Source of the DNA: Nitzschia sp. DOCU1
Lineage: Eukaryota > Bacillariophyta > Bacillariophyceae > Bacillariales > Bacillariaceae
Direction of reading: 5' to 3'
Assembly (NCBI GenBank): GCA_951394045.1
Contig: OX595997.1
Span: 1,922,001 to 1,986,000 of the forward strand
Length of the DNA: 64,000 nt
Under the pieces are notes generated by a model. That model made no database searches. It was not told the origin of the DNA and was given only the letters and a program-made list of their open reading frames with translations. The position numbers and the translations under genes are program-made. This document shows positions 62,535-64,000 of the stretch, piece after piece. The stretch's first letter is position 1; each line of letters begins with the position of its first letter.

Positions 62535-64000
62535 TTATCTATCTTCAAATTCCAACGATTCTATCTCATATCTTTCTCTATCGGCATTGGTGACATCTCT
62601 GTAGAATTCCCTGTCTCGTTCGGGCATGACTTTCCATCCCACGTTGATCAAGGCGTTTATTTGGTTGAAAGATAACTTCCCATGGACCCTTCGATGCTTT
62701 CGTGGTTGTCTGCATTTGTTCTGGCGTGACGACAGCAGTCTAGCCATCCGTTCTTCACGCGCTAGGCGGCTATTTTCAGCCAAAAATGCAGCACAAACGC
62801 GACCAGCGGAGCAGCTATCCACGCTATTAGGCGCTGCAACTGCTGGTGGAAGGCCGTAAAGAAGGCGTTGCAATTGAGTATCATCTAGACTCAACAACCA
62901 GGTTCGCATCTCGATGTAAAAGAAGTTCCTGGAATTGAGTGGTTTGACTGGTGGTGCTGACAGGATTTCTCGTCGTCCCTCCGTATCACTTTTGTTGAAG
63001 CCGGGCTTCTTCTTGTTCGTCTTCGTTGCATGTCTTGAACTCGCGGGCGGCAGTTTCTTTGTTCCTTGTTGGACAGTAGACCTCAAAGTCCTCGAATCAA
63101 TCGCACCGGGTTTCTTTCCTCTAGAAGAAAGATAGCTTTGGGCTTTAGAGGCTTCTGGAACAACTCCATCATTCGTGTTGGAAATCCAATGGCTGCTCTG
63201 GTCGCAACAAGAAGACTCTTCTTCAGTAGAGACGATGCTTACGATTTCTCGATGACAAGTAGCTTTGATGTGTTGGCTTCTTTCACCAGCAGAGGCAAGG
63301 TTTTCGCCCTGCTCCTCCCATTCTTTTTGTTGTCGATGGTCACCTTCATATGGTTCCAGTCGGACAGAGAGATACGGCTGTTCATTTCCTTGTCCAAAGA
63401 GAGGAGCAGGGTTGAGTGAGTACAAGGAAAGGTGTTGGCCTTGTTCAGCCGCAATTTGTTGTCGATCATGTTCTTGCTGCGTAGTCTGGTGAACGGACAT
63501 TTGCAGTTGTTGCCATCTCTGTCCAAAGAAGACTGGAGGTATGCATGGGAGTTCTGAATTACAGTGTTCGAGTGGTGTGACAGGAAATGGTAAAACCGTC
63601 GGTAGTACGACTGCTTCTTGAAGTCTTCCGGCGCCCGGCGTTGCATTCGGATGGCTTCCTGCTGGTGTTGTTTGATCGGCCTGCATGGGCGACACAATAC
63701 GAACCGAAGATTGCTCGTCCAGCGACTGCTGCTGGTGGATAAGAGTCAACATTGGAAGTGATGACGGTGGCAAGAGTGGCAAGTCCATAGCTTCTTTCTC
63801 TTGTATTGTTTGAACTGAAGTGCTGCTTCCATCCAAAGGGGCCTCTTGCTGATACCAAGAAGAAGCAGGGAGGGAATGAGGTGAAGTGGGGTCCGTTTCA
63901 GTGGCTTTATTGCGGCTTGTTGCTTCTGACTGCAGCCGTAGTGGCCTTTCTTCATGTCCAATTCCATGGTCCGTTTCACTGTCGATCAGATGATGGTATC
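62535..64000 (-). CDS. HMG-box-like DNA-binding protein, third paralogue, partial
   Basis: Minus-strand frame open from the window edge to a stop at 62535, about 488 codons. The N-terminus lies outside. A Ser/Gln/Pro-rich body is followed by LEPYEGDHRQQKEWEEQGE, KPLNSRNFFYIEMRTWLLSL, PRKHRRVHGKLSFNQINALI and the C-terminal HMG-like helices (GWKVMPERDREFYRDVTNAD, RERYEIESLEF). It is closer to the 57970-59586 protein than either is to ordinary HMG-B proteins. Intact in the visible part, and probably a nuclear DNA-binding factor of a lineage-specific family. Confidence 0.6.
   Translation of the reverse strand, partial: YHHLIDSETDHGIGHEERPLRLQSEATSRNKATETDPTSPHSLPASSWYQQEAPLDGSSTSVQTIQEKEAMDLPLLPPSSLPMLTLIHQQQSLDEQSSVRIVSPMQADQTTPAGSHPNATPGAGRLQEAVVLPTVLPFPVTPLEHCNSELPCIPPVFFGQRWQQLQMSVHQTTQQEHDRQQIAAEQGQHLSLYSLNPAPLFGQGNEQPYLSVRLEPYEGDHRQQKEWEEQGENLASAGERSQHIKATCHREIVSIVSTEEESSCCDQSSHWISNTNDGVVPEASKAQSYLSSRGKKPGAIDSRTLRSTVQQGTKKLPPASSRHATKTNKKKPGFNKSDTEGRREILSAPPVKPLNSRNFFYIEMRTWLLSLDDTQLQRLLYGLPPAVAAPNSVDSCSAGRVCAAFLAENSRLAREERMARLLSSRQNKCRQPRKHRRVHGKLSFNQINALINVGWKVMPERDREFYRDVTNADRERYEIESLEFEDR

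Overview
The window looks like nuclear DNA of a diatom, probably a pennate one. The reasons are a Ty1/copia polyprotein of the diatom (CoDi-like) type with a DSQS protease motif, short GT..AG introns, paired receiver domains of eukaryotic hybrid histidine kinases, remains of a fused nucleotide cyclase-phosphodiesterase, a protein kinase of a type common in diatoms, and secretory-pathway glycosyltransferases. Most of the sequence is transposons, segmental duplications and decayed genes. There is no rRNA, no tRNA that I could find, and no bacterial-style operon.

The layout is set by one large direct duplication. Block A (1 to about 10.3 kb) and block B (about 40.5 to 59.6 kb) carry the same series: PHD-finger/AT-hook pseudogene, a decayed minus-strand gene, a dispersed repeat, a coiled-coil/IQ-motif pseudogene, an intact type II glycosyltransferase, and a minus-strand HMG-box-like gene (intact in B, broken in A). 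Block B is longer because it also holds an O-fucosyltransferase-like fragment, a very young Ty3/gypsy element (45111-50473; 251-bp LTRs identical by eye; TSD AGTCT), a cyclase-phosphodiesterase remnant, and an extra stretch of about 0.7 kb in front of its glycosyltransferase gene. A further PHD pseudogene copy lies inverted at 13266-16282 and is almost identical to the copy at 1-2408. A fourth, older copy lies at 21.6-22.5 kb.

Between the blocks are an inverted repeat pair (11.9-12.45 and 37.17-37.75 kb) built from conserved hairpin modules; a run of decayed signalling genes on the minus strand (Ser/Thr kinase, hybrid histidine kinase, multi-pass membrane protein; 17.3-21.4 kb); unrecognised minus-strand genes (22.5-26.0 kb); a full-length young copia element (26088-31596; 227-bp LTRs with one difference; TSD CTCAT); an AATGCG/ACAACG repeat tract holding a solo-LTR-like insertion (32.4-34.1 kb); and an unrecognised Cys-rich repeat protein (35.76-37.0 kb). 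After block B come a ketopantoate-reductase-family gene with one in-frame stop (60.9-62.3 kb) and a third HMG-box-like gene that runs off the window.

The genes that look intact are the two retrotransposon polyproteins, the two 512-residue glycosyltransferases, and the HMG-box-like genes at 57970-59586 and 62535-64000. The most interesting signal is in the copia element: the 12 bases directly after its 5' LTR, where a tRNA primer-binding site would be expected, are part of a perfect 15-bp match to the reverse complement of a segment inside the same LTR. This suggests Tf1-style self-priming.
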